From assembly GCA_019422525.1 (NCBI GenBank), contig JAHZDE010000005.1, positions 1 through 64,000 of the forward strand: a DNA stretch of 64,000 nt, read 5' to 3'. A program made the translations under genes and the position numbers. Of this stretch, positions 7,783 to 15,931 are shown one piece after another; positions within the stretch are counted from its first letter, which is position 1; each line of letters starts with the position of its first letter. The notes under the pieces are model-generated. The model was not told the origin of the DNA, searched no databases, and saw only the letters and a program-made list of their open reading frames with translations. The DNA comes from Clostridiales bacterium. Its GTDB lineage: Bacteria; Bacillota; Clostridia; Oscillospirales; Acutalibacteraceae.

Positions 7783-9075
7783 TTATTCCTCCGTCTTAAT
7801 TACAGCGTTATCGCGCACGATACCCATAGCCTTCTCAACAGCAATGTCCAGAGACAGGTCGCTGACAGCGATAAAGCCCTTAACCTTCTCCACATCCATC
7901 TGATAGGCGTCGGCAATCTTGGTATACTCGGCCTCGATTTCTTCCTCGGTAGGTACAATGTTCTCCAGCTCGGCAATCTTTTCCAGAGCCAGACGAACCT
8001 TTACCTGACGCTCAGCCTGGGGCTTGAAGGAATCGCGAATGCTCTTCTCGTCCATACCGGTATACTGCATGTAAGTCTTCAGATCCAATCCCTGAGACTG
8101 GAGACGATAGCTGAACTCACGAATATCGTCGTTAATGCGGTTCTGATACATAGCCTCGGGAATTTCGCCCTGCAGCTTCTCAATCAGTGCGTCAATCAGC
8201 TGATTGTCAGCGTCATTGTCGGCCTGCTTCTGGCGAGCAGCGGTCAGCTTCTCTCTCACATCAGCACGGTAAGCCTCAACAGTATCAAATTCGCTGATAT
8301 CCTTAATAAAGTCGTCATCAATCTCCGGCAGTTCCTTTGCCTTGATTTCATGCAGCTTAATCTTAAATACAGCAGCCTTGCCCTTCAGCTCTTCAGCGTG
8401 GTAATCCTCAGGGAAGGTTACGTTTACGTCGAACTCATCGCCGGTGTTGTGGCCGACAACCTGATCCTCGAAGCCGGGGATAAACTGGCCGGAACCCAAA
8501 GTCAGGTTAAAGTTTTCAGCCTTGCCGCCCTCAAAAGCAACACCGTCTACAAAGCCTTCAAAGTCGATTTCAACCGTATCGCCATTCTGTGCAGCACGGT
8601 CTTCCACTGTTACCATGCGGGAGTTGCGATCCTGTACCTTTACCAGCTCAGCATCGATATCTTCTTCGGTAACTTCAACCGGCTTTTTCACGATCTCAAT
8701 ACCCTTATAGCCCTCGATGGTAACCTCGGGATAAGTGGTAACTGTTACCTTGAACAGCAGGTCCTTGCCCTTGCCGGATTCCAGCAGATCAAAACCGATA
8801 TGGTCCTCAATCAGTTTCAGGCCGGCCTCTTCCACAGCGCTCTCCAAAGCGGAAGGGTACACCAAGTTGATGGCGTCCTCATAGAACACCTGCTCACCGT
8901 AATATTTCTCAACAAAAGCACGGGGGGCCTTGCCCTTACGGAAGCCCGGGATCGTGATTTTCTTGCTTTCTCTCTTAAATACCTTTTCAACCGCAGCTTC
9001 AAACTCGTCAGCAGGGACATTGATGGTCAGCTCGTAGCGGTTGGTATCAACCTTATTGGATGATTTCAGACTCAT
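7783..9075 (-). CDS. tig: trigger factor peptidyl-prolyl isomerase
   Basis: Trigger factor binds the ribosome exit site and folds nascent chains. The N-terminal ribosome-binding loop is present (GFRKGKAPR, about residues 44-52). The FKBP-type domain follows (NGDTVEIDFEGFVDG...GSGQFIPGFEDQVVG) and then the helical C-terminal arms. The length of 430 residues is normal. The start ATG has GCAGGAGGA upstream, and a promoter with TGCTATAAT lies 40 nt before it. The order tig-clpP-clpX-lon-ysxC is the conserved Bacillota arrangement. Confidence 0.97.
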   Translation of the reverse strand: MSLKSSNKVDTNRYELTINVPADEFEAAVEKVFKRESKKITIPGFRKGKAPRAFVEKYYGEQVFYEDAINLVYPSALESAVEEAGLKLIEDHIGFDLLESGKGKDLLFKVTVTTYPEVTIEGYKGIEIVKKPVEVTEEDIDAELVKVQDRNSRMVTVEDRAAQNGDTVEIDFEGFVDGVAFEGGKAENFNLTLGSGQFIPGFEDQVVGHNTGDEFDVNVTFPEDYHAEELKGKAAVFKIKLHEIKAKELPEIDDDFIKDISEFDTVEAYRADVREKLTAARQKQADNDADNQLIDALIEKLQGEIPEAMYQNRINDDIREFSYRLQSQGLDLKTYMQYTGMDEKSIRDSFKPQAERQVKVRLALEKIAELENIVPTEEEIEAEYTKIADAYQMDVEKVKGFIAVSDLSLDIAVEKAMGIVRDNAVIKTEE

Positions 9076-9117
9076 TGTTTATCTTCCTCCTGCAAAATAT
9101 TGCAAATTATCTTGGTT

Positions 9118-9126
9118 ATTATAGCA
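9118..9126 (-). promoter_or_regulatory. tig promoter with extended -10
   Basis: Minus-strand TGCTATAAT is a perfect extended -10 about 43 nt upstream of the tig start. No good -35 hexamer sits 17 nt upstream, which is common for extended -10 promoters. Confidence 0.7.
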
Positions 9127-9279
9127 CAGGCTTTCGAAATATTCCAGACAAAACCTGAAATAATTTTTAAATTTTCCTCTAAAAACGGGCTTTTTTCAAA
9201 AAAATTGGTTTTTTAGCAGTCAAAAATACATGGCAGACAGATTTTCATTCATTTCCGTCATCCTGTTTTGGGGGACTTA

Positions 9280-9969
9280 TCAGCGCACCAATGTTGGCAC
9301 AAACTTTACATAATCAGCTGAAATCAAGTGCATTTTTACGCCGTGATATTCCCCAATCGGTGCTTTCCGGGCCGCCTGTGTTCCATGGACATGGCCAAAA
9401 TAGCACTCCTTTACACCGCGCTGTACTAACACGTCCAGAATTCCCCGACATTCCATATTGTCATACACCGGCGGATAATGCAAAAATACCACTGGGCGCA
9501 GTCCCAGCTTTTCCGCCTCATCCAGTGAAGCATTCAGCCTTCCAGCCTCCCGGGCGACGATTTTCTGGTCCTCCGGCGTTTCGGAATTATACAGCCATCC
9601 ACGGGTACCACAGACAGCCACCTCCCCCACCGGACAGGCGCTGTTATGCACCAGTGCCAGGTCGTCAAACCCGCAGGCACTCCAAAAATTCTCTATCTTA
9701 GCACGGGTAGACCACCAGTAATCATGGTTTCCCTTCAAAATCAGCTTTCTTCCTGGCAGGGAATGCAAATATTCAAAATCCTGCTTTGCATCCTCCAGCT
9801 TCATCGCCCAGGAAATATCTCCGGCCAGCACCACCGTATCCTCTGGCGAAACAATAGCTTTCCAGTTTTCTGCCAGCCGCTGGGTATACCGTTCCCACCC
9901 GCGGAACACCTCCATAGACTTGTCCGCATTAAAGGACAGGTGCAGGTCGGCAATGCAGAACAGCGACAT
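9280..9969 (-). CDS. metallophosphoesterase (calcineurin-like)
   Basis: This 229-residue protein has the calcineurin-type metal-binding motifs: D-x-H (ADLHLS, residues 7-10), GDISWA, GNHDYW, and the late GHVHG. It probably hydrolyses a phosphomono- or diester, but the substrate is unknown. Its start codon overlaps the thrC stop by one base (TGATG), so it is translationally coupled to threonine synthase. That link does not identify a role in threonine synthesis. No clear terminator is visible between it and tig. Confidence 0.88.
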   Translation of the reverse strand: MSLFCIADLHLSFNADKSMEVFRGWERYTQRLAENWKAIVSPEDTVVLAGDISWAMKLEDAKQDFEYLHSLPGRKLILKGNHDYWWSTRAKIENFWSACGFDDLALVHNSACPVGEVAVCGTRGWLYNSETPEDQKIVAREAGRLNASLDEAEKLGLRPVVFLHYPPVYDNMECRGILDVLVQRGVKECYFGHVHGTQAARKAPIGEYHGVKMHLISADYVKFVPTLVR

Positions 9970-11492
9970 CAGGACAGCCCCGCCAAACGCAGCACCGCCT
10001 GCCGCATATCGGCAACCGAAGAGACATCTTCAAAGCGCACAGGCTTTCCGGCCAAAGCCTGGATAGGCTGCGGGACTTCCACACCGGTCAAGACAGACAA
10101 CTGATACACCTGCTCAAATTCATCGTTCACGCCGTCCTGGGCATACAATTCACTGCCCAAAGCCTCCAGTACGCTGGCGGCAAACTTATAAGGGCTAGCA
10201 GTGGAAACCACCACGGTAGACGTCTCTTTATCGCCGGTTTCTGCCACATACTGATGATACACCTCAAAGGCAACAGCAGAATGAGGGTCGCACAGATAAT
10301 TCTCGGTCTCCTTCATGTTGCGGATAGCCAGCTTCGTGGAAGCATCGTCACAGAAGCCTGCGTGGAAAACCGCCTGAATCCGTGCCAATGTCTCAGCATC
10401 CACCGTATAGGAACCTGTCTCATTCAGCTGACGCATCCAGCCAGCAACCTTCTCCGCGTTTCCGTCAGTCATATGGAACAGCAGGCGCTCCAAGTTGCTG
10501 GACACCAGAATATCCATAGACGGGGAAATCGTCGTGTGGAAGGGGCGGCGGCGGTCATAAGTGCCAGTACGGATAAAATCGGTGAGCACATTGTTTTCAT
10601 TGGAAGCGCAAATCAAATGCCCCACAGGCAAACCCATCTGCATAGCATAGTAAGCGGCCAGGATATCGCCAAAATTACCGGTGGGAACCACAAAATTGAC
10701 CTTCTCGCCCTCATAATCGATTTCGCCGCTGTTCATCAGCTGGCAGTAAGCAGAGAAATAATAAATAATCTGCGGCAGCAGACGGCCCCAGTTGATGGAG
10801 TTAGCGCTGGAAAACATCATATTATGCTGTGCCAGGGTCTGCTGCATAATCGAATCGGTAAAAATCCCTTTTACGGCAGTCTGGGCATCGTCAAAGTTGC
10901 CTTCAATAGCACAAACGCCCACATTGCTGCCTTCCTGAGTGACCATTTGACGCTTCTGCATAGGACTCACGCCGTTCTGGGGATAGAACACCAGCACCCG
11001 GGTACCCTCTACATCTTTAAAGCCTTCCAGTGCGGCCTTGCCGGTATCGCCGGAGGTTGCCACCAAAATAACGGCTGTTTTGCCGGGGGTAGTTTTTGCC
11101 AGAGATTTTACCAGCAGATGGGGCAGGATTTGCAGCGCCATATCCTTAAAGGCGCAGGTGGGGCCGTGCCACAGCTCCATGGCATACTGGGTGATATCCC
11201 CATTTTGGAGCATCACCACCGGAGCCGGATGGCCGCCGGAAAATTTATCGGCACGATAAGCTGCCTGGGCACACTCGCGAATCTCCTCTGCCGTAAAGTC
11301 AGTGAGGAATTTTGCCAAGATATGCTGGGCAAGCTCGGTATAATTCATGGTCTGCATGGTGCAGAGCTCCGCATAGGAGATTTGGGGCATTTCTTCCGGG
11401 ACAAACAGACCGCCGGAAGCCGAAATGCCCTGTGCGATGGCCTGTGCGGCTTCAACAGATTCCGCACGGTTTCTTGTGCATGTATACTTCAA
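9969..11492 (-). CDS. thrC: threonine synthase
   Basis: ThrC converts O-phosphohomoserine to threonine with pyridoxal phosphate. The PLP lysine is K116 in HGPTCAFKDMALQ, and the phosphate-binding segment VATSGDTGKAALEGF follows. The 507-residue length fits the longer ThrC form. The start is a TTG at 11492 with AAAGGGG about 8 nt upstream, giving the family N-terminus MKYT-TR; the frame continues six codons further without a site. The gene has its own promoter, whose -35 lies in the end of the dipeptidase gene, and a metallophosphoesterase overlaps its stop. Confidence 0.95.
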   Translation of the reverse strand: MKYTCTRNRAESVEAAQAIAQGISASGGLFVPEEMPQISYAELCTMQTMNYTELAQHILAKFLTDFTAEEIRECAQAAYRADKFSGGHPAPVVMLQNGDITQYAMELWHGPTCAFKDMALQILPHLLVKSLAKTTPGKTAVILVATSGDTGKAALEGFKDVEGTRVLVFYPQNGVSPMQKRQMVTQEGSNVGVCAIEGNFDDAQTAVKGIFTDSIMQQTLAQHNMMFSSANSINWGRLLPQIIYYFSAYCQLMNSGEIDYEGEKVNFVVPTGNFGDILAAYYAMQMGLPVGHLICASNENNVLTDFIRTGTYDRRRPFHTTISPSMDILVSSNLERLLFHMTDGNAEKVAGWMRQLNETGSYTVDAETLARIQAVFHAGFCDDASTKLAIRNMKETENYLCDPHSAVAFEVYHQYVAETGDKETSTVVVSTASPYKFAASVLEALGSELYAQDGVNDEFEQVYQLSVLTGVEVPQPIQALAGKPVRFEDVSSVADMRQAVLRLAGLS

Positions 11493-11533
11493 ACTGCATT
11501 CCCCTTTCAAAGGAATTTAAACCTTTGTGTTTC

Positions 11534-11562
11534 ATTGTATTATAGATTGTTCGGCTTGTCAA
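11534..11562 (-). promoter_or_regulatory. thrC promoter
   Basis: TTGACA (11562-11557), 17 nt and TACAAT (11539-11534) on the minus strand. The -35 hexamer is built into the last codons of the upstream dipeptidase gene (encoding FDKPNNL-stop). A TATAAT also overlaps the spacer. Confidence 0.78.
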
Positions 11563-12508
11563 AGGGAGCAGCAGATTTCACCATATCCCACATATATTTT
11601 TCGAAAAACCGGAATGAATTTTGGTAAAAAATCCGATCAATCAACTCATCTGCATACCCATTCCGGGCGAAAAGCTCCGCCAAATACTCCATAGACTCAA
11701 TTCCCGTTATGCCGGAAGGCATGTCGGCTCCGTCAAAATCGCTTCCCATGGCAAGAACATTTTCTCCGCCCAAAGCCAGAAAATGCTCTGCATGTCGAAG
11801 AATATCCATCGCCTTGGCTTTTCCGGAATCTGCAAGAAAGCTGGGATAAAAATTCAAACCAACCAGCCCGCCGCGCTCTTTGATAGCCAGAAACTGCTCG
11901 TCTGTCAGGTTTCTTGGGTGCCTGCACAAAGAGCGGGCATCCGAATGGGTGGCAATTACCGGCCCCTTTGTGTTTTCCAGTGTATCCCAAAACAGCGGCT
12001 CACTGGCATGTGACACATCGGGGATGATGTGAAGGCGTTCCATCTCTTCCAGCACTTCCCGCCCGAATTTCGTCAGGCCCCCGGGCTCTTGGGCGCCGCC
12101 GCCAATCTGGTTCGCAGCATTCCAGGTGAGGGTCATCACTTTTACCCCCCAACTCGCCAGTTCTTCCAGCACCTCAAGCCGGCCTTCCAGTACAGAACCC
12201 CCTTCCACCGTAAAAATAGCCCCGCACTTTTTCTCCTGCACGGCCTGTCGCATGTCTTCGACGGTGCGGCACTGCATCATCCAATCAGAATTTTGTTTCA
12301 GCTCCCATTCCAGCCGCTTCGCCACTCTGCGAAAATAAGCCAGTGGGCTGACAGCATCATCGGGAATCCAAGCGGCAAAACACTGAAACCAGGAAGAAAA
12401 ATCCCTTCCCCGCTCCAGCGAAAGCTGTAGGGTCTGATTATTTCGCAGCGGTATGTCTCTCAGGGAACACTCTCCCATGGTATCACAATGCAAGTCAAAA
12501 TAACGCAT
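11540..12508 (-). CDS. membrane dipeptidase family protein (peptidase M19)
   Basis: This belongs to the renal-dipeptidase-like zinc peptidases, which cleave dipeptides, including D-amino-acid-containing ones in some bacteria. The 322-residue protein shows the metal ligands of the amidohydrolase fold: HxD in FDLHCDT near the N-terminus, E in FTVEGGS, H in DVSHASE and H in IATHSDAR, with the M19 signature SDARSLCRHPRNLTD. The ATG at 12508 follows AAAGGAG and shares one base with the yraN stop. No signal peptide is visible, so it is likely cytoplasmic. It ends the rnhB-yraN-dipeptidase unit. Confidence 0.92.
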   Translation of the reverse strand: MRYFDLHCDTMGECSLRDIPLRNNQTLQLSLERGRDFSSWFQCFAAWIPDDAVSPLAYFRRVAKRLEWELKQNSDWMMQCRTVEDMRQAVQEKKCGAIFTVEGGSVLEGRLEVLEELASWGVKVMTLTWNAANQIGGGAQEPGGLTKFGREVLEEMERLHIIPDVSHASEPLFWDTLENTKGPVIATHSDARSLCRHPRNLTDEQFLAIKERGGLVGLNFYPSFLADSGKAKAMDILRHAEHFLALGGENVLAMGSDFDGADMPSGITGIESMEYLAELFARNGYADELIDRIFYQNSFRFFEKYMWDMVKSAAPFDKPNNL

Positions 12509-12882
12509 CAAAACAACTCCTTTCCTCCAAACGCATTGGCAAGATAGTGAAAACCCGTGACACACCCGGAATGATCCATCGTTACGCCCGCCACATCAAA
12601 TCGGGGCTGCAAATTGGTGGGAAACTTTTGCAGATACAACAGAGCCGCTTTCACCAGCTTTTTCTGTTTGGAAGAGGTGACAAATGTTTCCGGCTCAGAA
12701 ACTGCACTGGGCAGGCGGGTTTTCACTTCCACAAAGACAATATATTTTTGACTGGCGGCGATAATGTCCAGCTCTCCATATCGGGTGTGATAATTCCGGG
12801 CCACAATTCGGTATCCCCTTTGATTCAGCCGGTCAGCCGTGAACTCTTCCCCCGCTGCACCGGTTCTGGAAGCGTTATTCAT
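12508..12882 (-). CDS. yraN: YraN family protein (UPF0102, endonuclease-like fold)
   Basis: YraN proteins have a Holliday-junction-resolvase-like nuclease fold and no firmly established function. The 124-residue protein contains the conserved G-x-x-GEE (GAAGEEFTADRL), the ARNYHTRYGELDIIA segment and the FVEVKTR segment, which holds the nuclease-type E-x-K. The start ATG at 12882 lies in an 8-nt overlap (ATGAATAA) with the rnhB stop; the longer frame would overlap rnhB much further. The rnhB-yraN pairing is common in Bacillota. Its stop overlaps the dipeptidase start by one base. Confidence 0.92.
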   Translation of the reverse strand: MNNASRTGAAGEEFTADRLNQRGYRIVARNYHTRYGELDIIAASQKYIVFVEVKTRLPSAVSEPETFVTSSKQKKLVKAALLYLQKFPTNLQPRFDVAGVTMDHSGCVTGFHYLANAFGGKELF

Positions 12883-13486
12883 GGCTTTTTCCCAAAATTT
12901 TGGTGAGGAAGGTTTTTCGATGAATGGGACATGGGCCATATGTACAGATCATTTCCGTGTGGAGCTTGGTACCGTAGCCTTTATGCTTGGCAAATTGGTA
13001 CTGGGGATAGACTTCATCCATCATCTTCATCACCCGGTCACGGCTGACCTTTGCCAGAATGGATGCAGCGGCGATGCTGGCGCTTTTGGCATCCCCTTTC
13101 ACCACCGTTTCCCCGGGAATGGACAATGGAGGCATCCGGTTGCCGTCTACCAGCGCGTAATCAGCCGGTCTGGACAAATTTTCCACGGCACGGCACATGG
13201 CCAAATAGGTCGCCTGCAAAATGTTGATTTCATCAATTTCCTGCTCGGAAGCCCTGCCAATTCCATAGGCAATGGCTTTTTCGCAGATTTCGTCAAAGAG
13301 GGCTTCCCGCTTTTTTTCCGTCAGCTTTTTGGAATCGTTCAGCCCGGGAATCTCCAATCCATCCGGCAAAATCACAGCAGCCGCATAAACTGGCCCAGCC
13401 AGCGGTCCGCGCCCTGCTTCGTCAATCCCACAGACAGCGGTATATCCCTGCTCCTCAGCCTTTCGCTCGTACTCATAATCCACCAT
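12875..13486 (-). CDS. rnhB: ribonuclease HII
   Basis: RNase HII removes ribonucleotides and RNA primers from RNA-DNA hybrids. The 203-residue protein shows the catalytic start GIDEAGRGPLAGPV (D and E ligands), with later LNDSKKL, ALVDGN and SIAAASILAKVSRDR. The start is the ATG at 13486 with GGAGGAT upstream; the frame extends through the terminator to 13546 and that part is not coding. The intrinsic terminator of rbgA ends only 19 nt before this start, so expression must come by read-through or from a promoter hidden in or before the hairpin. Confidence 0.96.
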   Translation of the reverse strand: MVDYEYERKAEEQGYTAVCGIDEAGRGPLAGPVYAAAVILPDGLEIPGLNDSKKLTEKKREALFDEICEKAIAYGIGRASEQEIDEINILQATYLAMCRAVENLSRPADYALVDGNRMPPLSIPGETVVKGDAKSASIAAASILAKVSRDRVMKMMDEVYPQYQFAKHKGYGTKLHTEMICTYGPCPIHRKTFLTKILGKSHE

Positions 13487-13504
13487 AAAAATATCCTCCA
13501 TAAA

Positions 13505-13533
13505 GCAAAAGGCAAAACCTTTGCGGTTTTGCC
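13505..13533 (-). terminator. intrinsic terminator between rbgA and rnhB
   Basis: Minus-strand GGCAAAACC, a five-base loop and GGTTTTGCC, followed by TTTTG. It sits 30 nt after the rbgA stop and 19 nt before the rnhB start codon. Confidence 0.75.
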
Positions 13534-13563
13534 TCCGTTTTGTCAATAATCCGTCAATCGCCT

Positions 13564-14436
13564 TTACGGCTGTTCCAGTGTGATTTTGCCCAGCTTACCA
13601 CTGCGGAACTCGTCCAACACTGTAATGGCGGCGCGCTCAGTGTTGATTTCTCCGCCGGAAATCAAAAAGCCACGCTTTCTGCCCACCAATTCCAGCAGCT
13701 CATACCCCTGCATCTGGGAAATACCAATGCCTTCCAGCTTATAACGGGCTATCATGGCCTGCGGATAGGTGTCGCGCAAGACTTCCAGCAAACGGGAAGC
13801 CAGCCCCTCCACATCTACCACGTCATCCTTAACCGCACCGGTAAAAGCCAGCCGTTCCCCCACAATCGGGTCATCAAATTTGGGCCACAGCACACCGGGA
13901 GTGTCCAGCAGTTCAAACCCTTTCCCAATGGTAAACCACCGGTTTTGCCGGGTAACGCCGGGACGGTCCTGTACATCTGCCTTGCCAGCGTTTCCGCCAC
14001 GGCACATTTTGTTAATCAGCGAAGATTTTCCCACATTGGGAATGCCCACCACCATCACGCGGATGGGACGGCCTGTCATGCCTTTAGCTTCCCAGCGGGC
14101 AATCTGTTCCTGTAAAACTTCCCGGATAGCAGGCATAAAATTGTTAACGCCTTTTCCGGTACGGCAGTCCAATGCAATGGCTTTGATGCCCTTTTCCTTA
14201 TAATAGGCAATCCAGCGGGCAGTTGCGGCACTGTCGGCCATATCGCTTTTATTCATCAGAATCAACCGGGGTTTATTTCCAATCAGCTTACCCAAAATCG
14301 GGTTACGGCTGCTTACCGGTATACGGGCATCCAAAATCTCCGCCACGATATCCACCATTTTCAGGCTTTTTTCAATTTGACGTTTCGTCCGGGTCATATG
14401 TCCCGGGAACCACTGTATAGTTTGTGCTTCACTCAT
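13564..14436 (-). CDS. rbgA: ribosome biogenesis GTPase YlqF/RbgA
   Basis: RbgA is a circularly permuted GTPase needed for late 50S assembly. The motif order shows the permutation: G4 NKSD comes first, then G1 GIPNVGKSSL and G3 DTPGVLWPK. The N-terminal IQWFPGHMTRTKRQI is the family signature. The length of 290 residues is normal. It lies 43 nt downstream of lepB and next to rplS and rnhB, the usual Bacillota neighbourhood. An intrinsic terminator follows 30 nt after its stop. Confidence 0.96.
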   Translation of the reverse strand: MSEAQTIQWFPGHMTRTKRQIEKSLKMVDIVAEILDARIPVSSRNPILGKLIGNKPRLILMNKSDMADSAATARWIAYYKEKGIKAIALDCRTGKGVNNFMPAIREVLQEQIARWEAKGMTGRPIRVMVVGIPNVGKSSLINKMCRGGNAGKADVQDRPGVTRQNRWFTIGKGFELLDTPGVLWPKFDDPIVGERLAFTGAVKDDVVDVEGLASRLLEVLRDTYPQAMIARYKLEGIGISQMQGYELLELVGRKRGFLISGGEINTERAAITVLDEFRSGKLGKITLEQP

Positions 14437-14479
14437 AACTGTTTTCCTTTCGAAAATGATCCGGCAAATTTCAGGCCGT

Positions 14480-15085
14480 TTATTCTACCGTCCCGAATCT
14501 GTCAAAGGGAAACAGCCTAAATTCTGCTTTTCCCAACACATTCCGCACATCCACCATTCCGACAGCTGTATAACGGCTGTCCTCGGACACCGGCCGATTA
14601 TCTCCCAACACGAAAATATGCCCTTCTGGAACGGTAGTGGGGAACTGGGTGCGCTCCAACATAGCCCCCGTTTCTACAGTAATCCCGTTTTTCAAACCAA
14701 ACTGACTTTCATCCAGCGCCTGTCCGTCAATATACACGGTGCCTGTGTTAAAATCGATATTAACTTCCTGGCCTTCGGTAGCAATGACTCGCTTAATAAT
14801 CGGTTCATCCAGTACATTGACCACAACCACCACGTCCCCTTGTTCCAGAGGCTGGCCAAATGTATTGGTTACCACCAAACGGTCGCCATCATGATAATTG
14901 GGATACATGGAAGTGCCGCTTACGGTTACCACTCGAAACAGAAACGTGAAAATCAACACCACTACGACAACGGCTGCCAGAATTTCTTCAATCCATTCAT
15001 AACAGCTCTGGACGGTTTGAGACTGTTTCGAGGATGAATAGCGGTCGTAACCTGTTTTATATTTGCCATAGTTTACATTTGCCAT
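14480..15085 (-). CDS. lepB: signal peptidase I
   Basis: LepB cleaves signal peptides from secreted proteins at the outer face of the membrane. There is one N-terminal membrane segment at about residues 34-52, followed directly by the catalytic S59 in SGTSMYPN. The general base is K98 (IIKRVIA), and the box GDNRPVSEDSR is present. The length of 201 residues is typical of Gram-positive single-TM enzymes. AAGGAG precedes the ATG. It has its own promoter (15110-15138) and leads an operon with rbgA. Confidence 0.95.
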   Translation of the reverse strand: MANVNYGKYKTGYDRYSSSKQSQTVQSCYEWIEEILAAVVVVVLIFTFLFRVVTVSGTSMYPNYHDGDRLVVTNTFGQPLEQGDVVVVVNVLDEPIIKRVIATEGQEVNIDFNTGTVYIDGQALDESQFGLKNGITVETGAMLERTQFPTTVPEGHIFVLGDNRPVSEDSRYTAVGMVDVRNVLGKAEFRLFPFDRFGTVE

Positions 15086-15109
15086 ATCATAACCGCTCCT
15101 TCACGGATT

Positions 15110-15138
15110 ATCATAGTACCTGCTGCATTGCTTTTCAA
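15110..15138 (-). promoter_or_regulatory. lepB promoter
   Basis: Minus-strand TTGAAA (15138-15133), 17 nt and TATGAT (15115-15110), located between the rplS terminator and the lepB start. Confidence 0.75.
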
Positions 15139-15160
15139 GTTATAATTATTTTCAAAAAGC

Positions 15161-15189
15161 AAAAAAGGGACAATCTTCTTGTCCCTTTC
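15161..15189 (-). terminator. intrinsic terminator after rplS
   Basis: Minus-strand AAAGGGACA and TGTCCCTTT pair around a short loop and run into TTTTTT. It lies 14 nt beyond the rplS stop. Confidence 0.9.
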
Positions 15190-15202
15190 TGTTCGAAATG
15201 AA

Positions 15203-15547
15203 TTATCTGAGCTGTTCCTTAACCTTGGCAGCCTTACCAACGCGGTCACGCAGATAATACAGCTTGGCTCTGCGAACGCGGCCTCTGCGGACGACAGCAA
15301 CATCCTTTACGTTGGGGGAATGGACAGGGAAAACTCTCTCCACGCCAACACCATAGGAAACGCGGCGAACCGTAAAGGTCTCAGCCACACCGCTGCCTTT
15401 GCGGGCAATCACAGTGCCTTCGAACATCTGGATTCTCTCTCTGTCGCCTTCACGAATGTTAACGCTTACCCGGACGGTATCGCCAATCTCGAAGGAAGGC
15501 AGGTTCTCTTTGACAGAATCCGCTGCAATCAGTTTCAGTGCATCCAT
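15203..15547 (-). CDS. rplS: 50S ribosomal protein L19
   Basis: L19 is a bridge protein of the large subunit. The 114-residue sequence carries the family core FEIGDTVRVSVNIREG, the FEGTVIARKGSG segment and the basic RRGRVRRAKLYYLR C-terminus. AGGAGGA precedes the ATG. It is a single-gene unit with its own promoter about 190 nt upstream, a structured leader, and a strong terminator. Confidence 0.98.
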   Translation of the reverse strand: MDALKLIAADSVKENLPSFEIGDTVRVSVNIREGDRERIQMFEGTVIARKGSGVAETFTVRRVSYGVGVERVFPVHSPNVKDVAVVRRGRVRRAKLYYLRDRVGKAAKVKEQLR

Positions 15548-15727
15548 TTGTAAATCCTCCTGTTACTTTTCAGACATTCGTGAACGGCTATAATATAATA
15601 TAGTATATATAGTATATATACACCGTACAGAGGACTGTCCGCTTCAATGTCGCGGGAAATTCCCGGGCATTGAACCCCATTGGCAGCCTTCAGCAAAGCT
15701 GAATCAGGACCAACGGTATCCAAATGC
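15548..15727 (-). ncRNA. structured rplS leader RNA (candidate L19 autoregulatory leader)
   Basis: About 180 nt separate the inferred start of transcription from rplS. On the minus strand ACCGT and ACGGT, then GTCC and GGAC, enclose two hairpins: TTCAGC/GCTGAA, and TTCAATG/CATTGAA with an inner GGGAA/TTCCC stem. An AT-only run of TATATA units (about 15590-15622) follows. L19 leaders are known in Bacillota; I could not verify that this matches that family. Confidence 0.5.
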
Positions 15728-15733
15728 CTTAAT

Positions 15734-15762
15734 ATGATACCACATTTTCCCCCTGATAGCAA
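15734..15762 (-). promoter_or_regulatory. rplS promoter
   Basis: Minus-strand TTGCTA (15762-15757), 17 nt and TATCAT (15739-15734), with TGG directly before the -10 as an extended element. Confidence 0.8.
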
Positions 15763-15782
15763 CTATTTTTTTCGCTAAACTC

Positions 15783-15841
15783 ATGTGTCATCCTGTCCGT
15801 TTTTCCGGGCTTTTTGACACATCCCTTGTCATTACAGGGAT
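15783..15841. repeat. two adjacent inverted repeats between divergent promoters
   Basis: ATGTGTCA (15783-15790) and TGACACAT (15815-15822) form perfect 8-bp arms. ATCCCT (15821-15826) and AGGGAT (15836-15841) form a second, partly overlapping hairpin. They lie between the rplS promoter and the ATPase promoter, outside any gene. The rest of the 518-bp gap is AT-rich with no gene. Confidence 0.5.
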
Positions 15842-15931
15842 TTGTTGTCTAAATGTGAAGTTTCGCCACTATTTTGTGGTTGTTGCATAATTTTGGACGA
15901 ATTTTTTAGAACCTCTTGCCCTGTTTATCTC

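Noticed and set aside
9150..9225. A/T-run inverted repeat between the metallophosphoesterase and tig as a terminator
   Set aside because: Pairing is limited to CTAAAAA/TTTTTAG with a large AT-rich loop; too weak to call.
7705..11627. Plus-strand frames of more than 450 codons opposite tig and thrC
   Set aside because: Antisense shadows of strongly biased minus-strand genes, with no promoter or ribosome site.
15590..15622. TATATA run as a microsatellite or mobile-element scar
   Set aside because: Too short and irregular, with no flanking target duplication; it is simply the AT-rich part of the rplS leader.
15535..15762. 75-codon minus-strand frame upstream of rplS
   Set aside because: It begins inside the rplS promoter and covers the structured leader, so most of it would be transcribed without its start.
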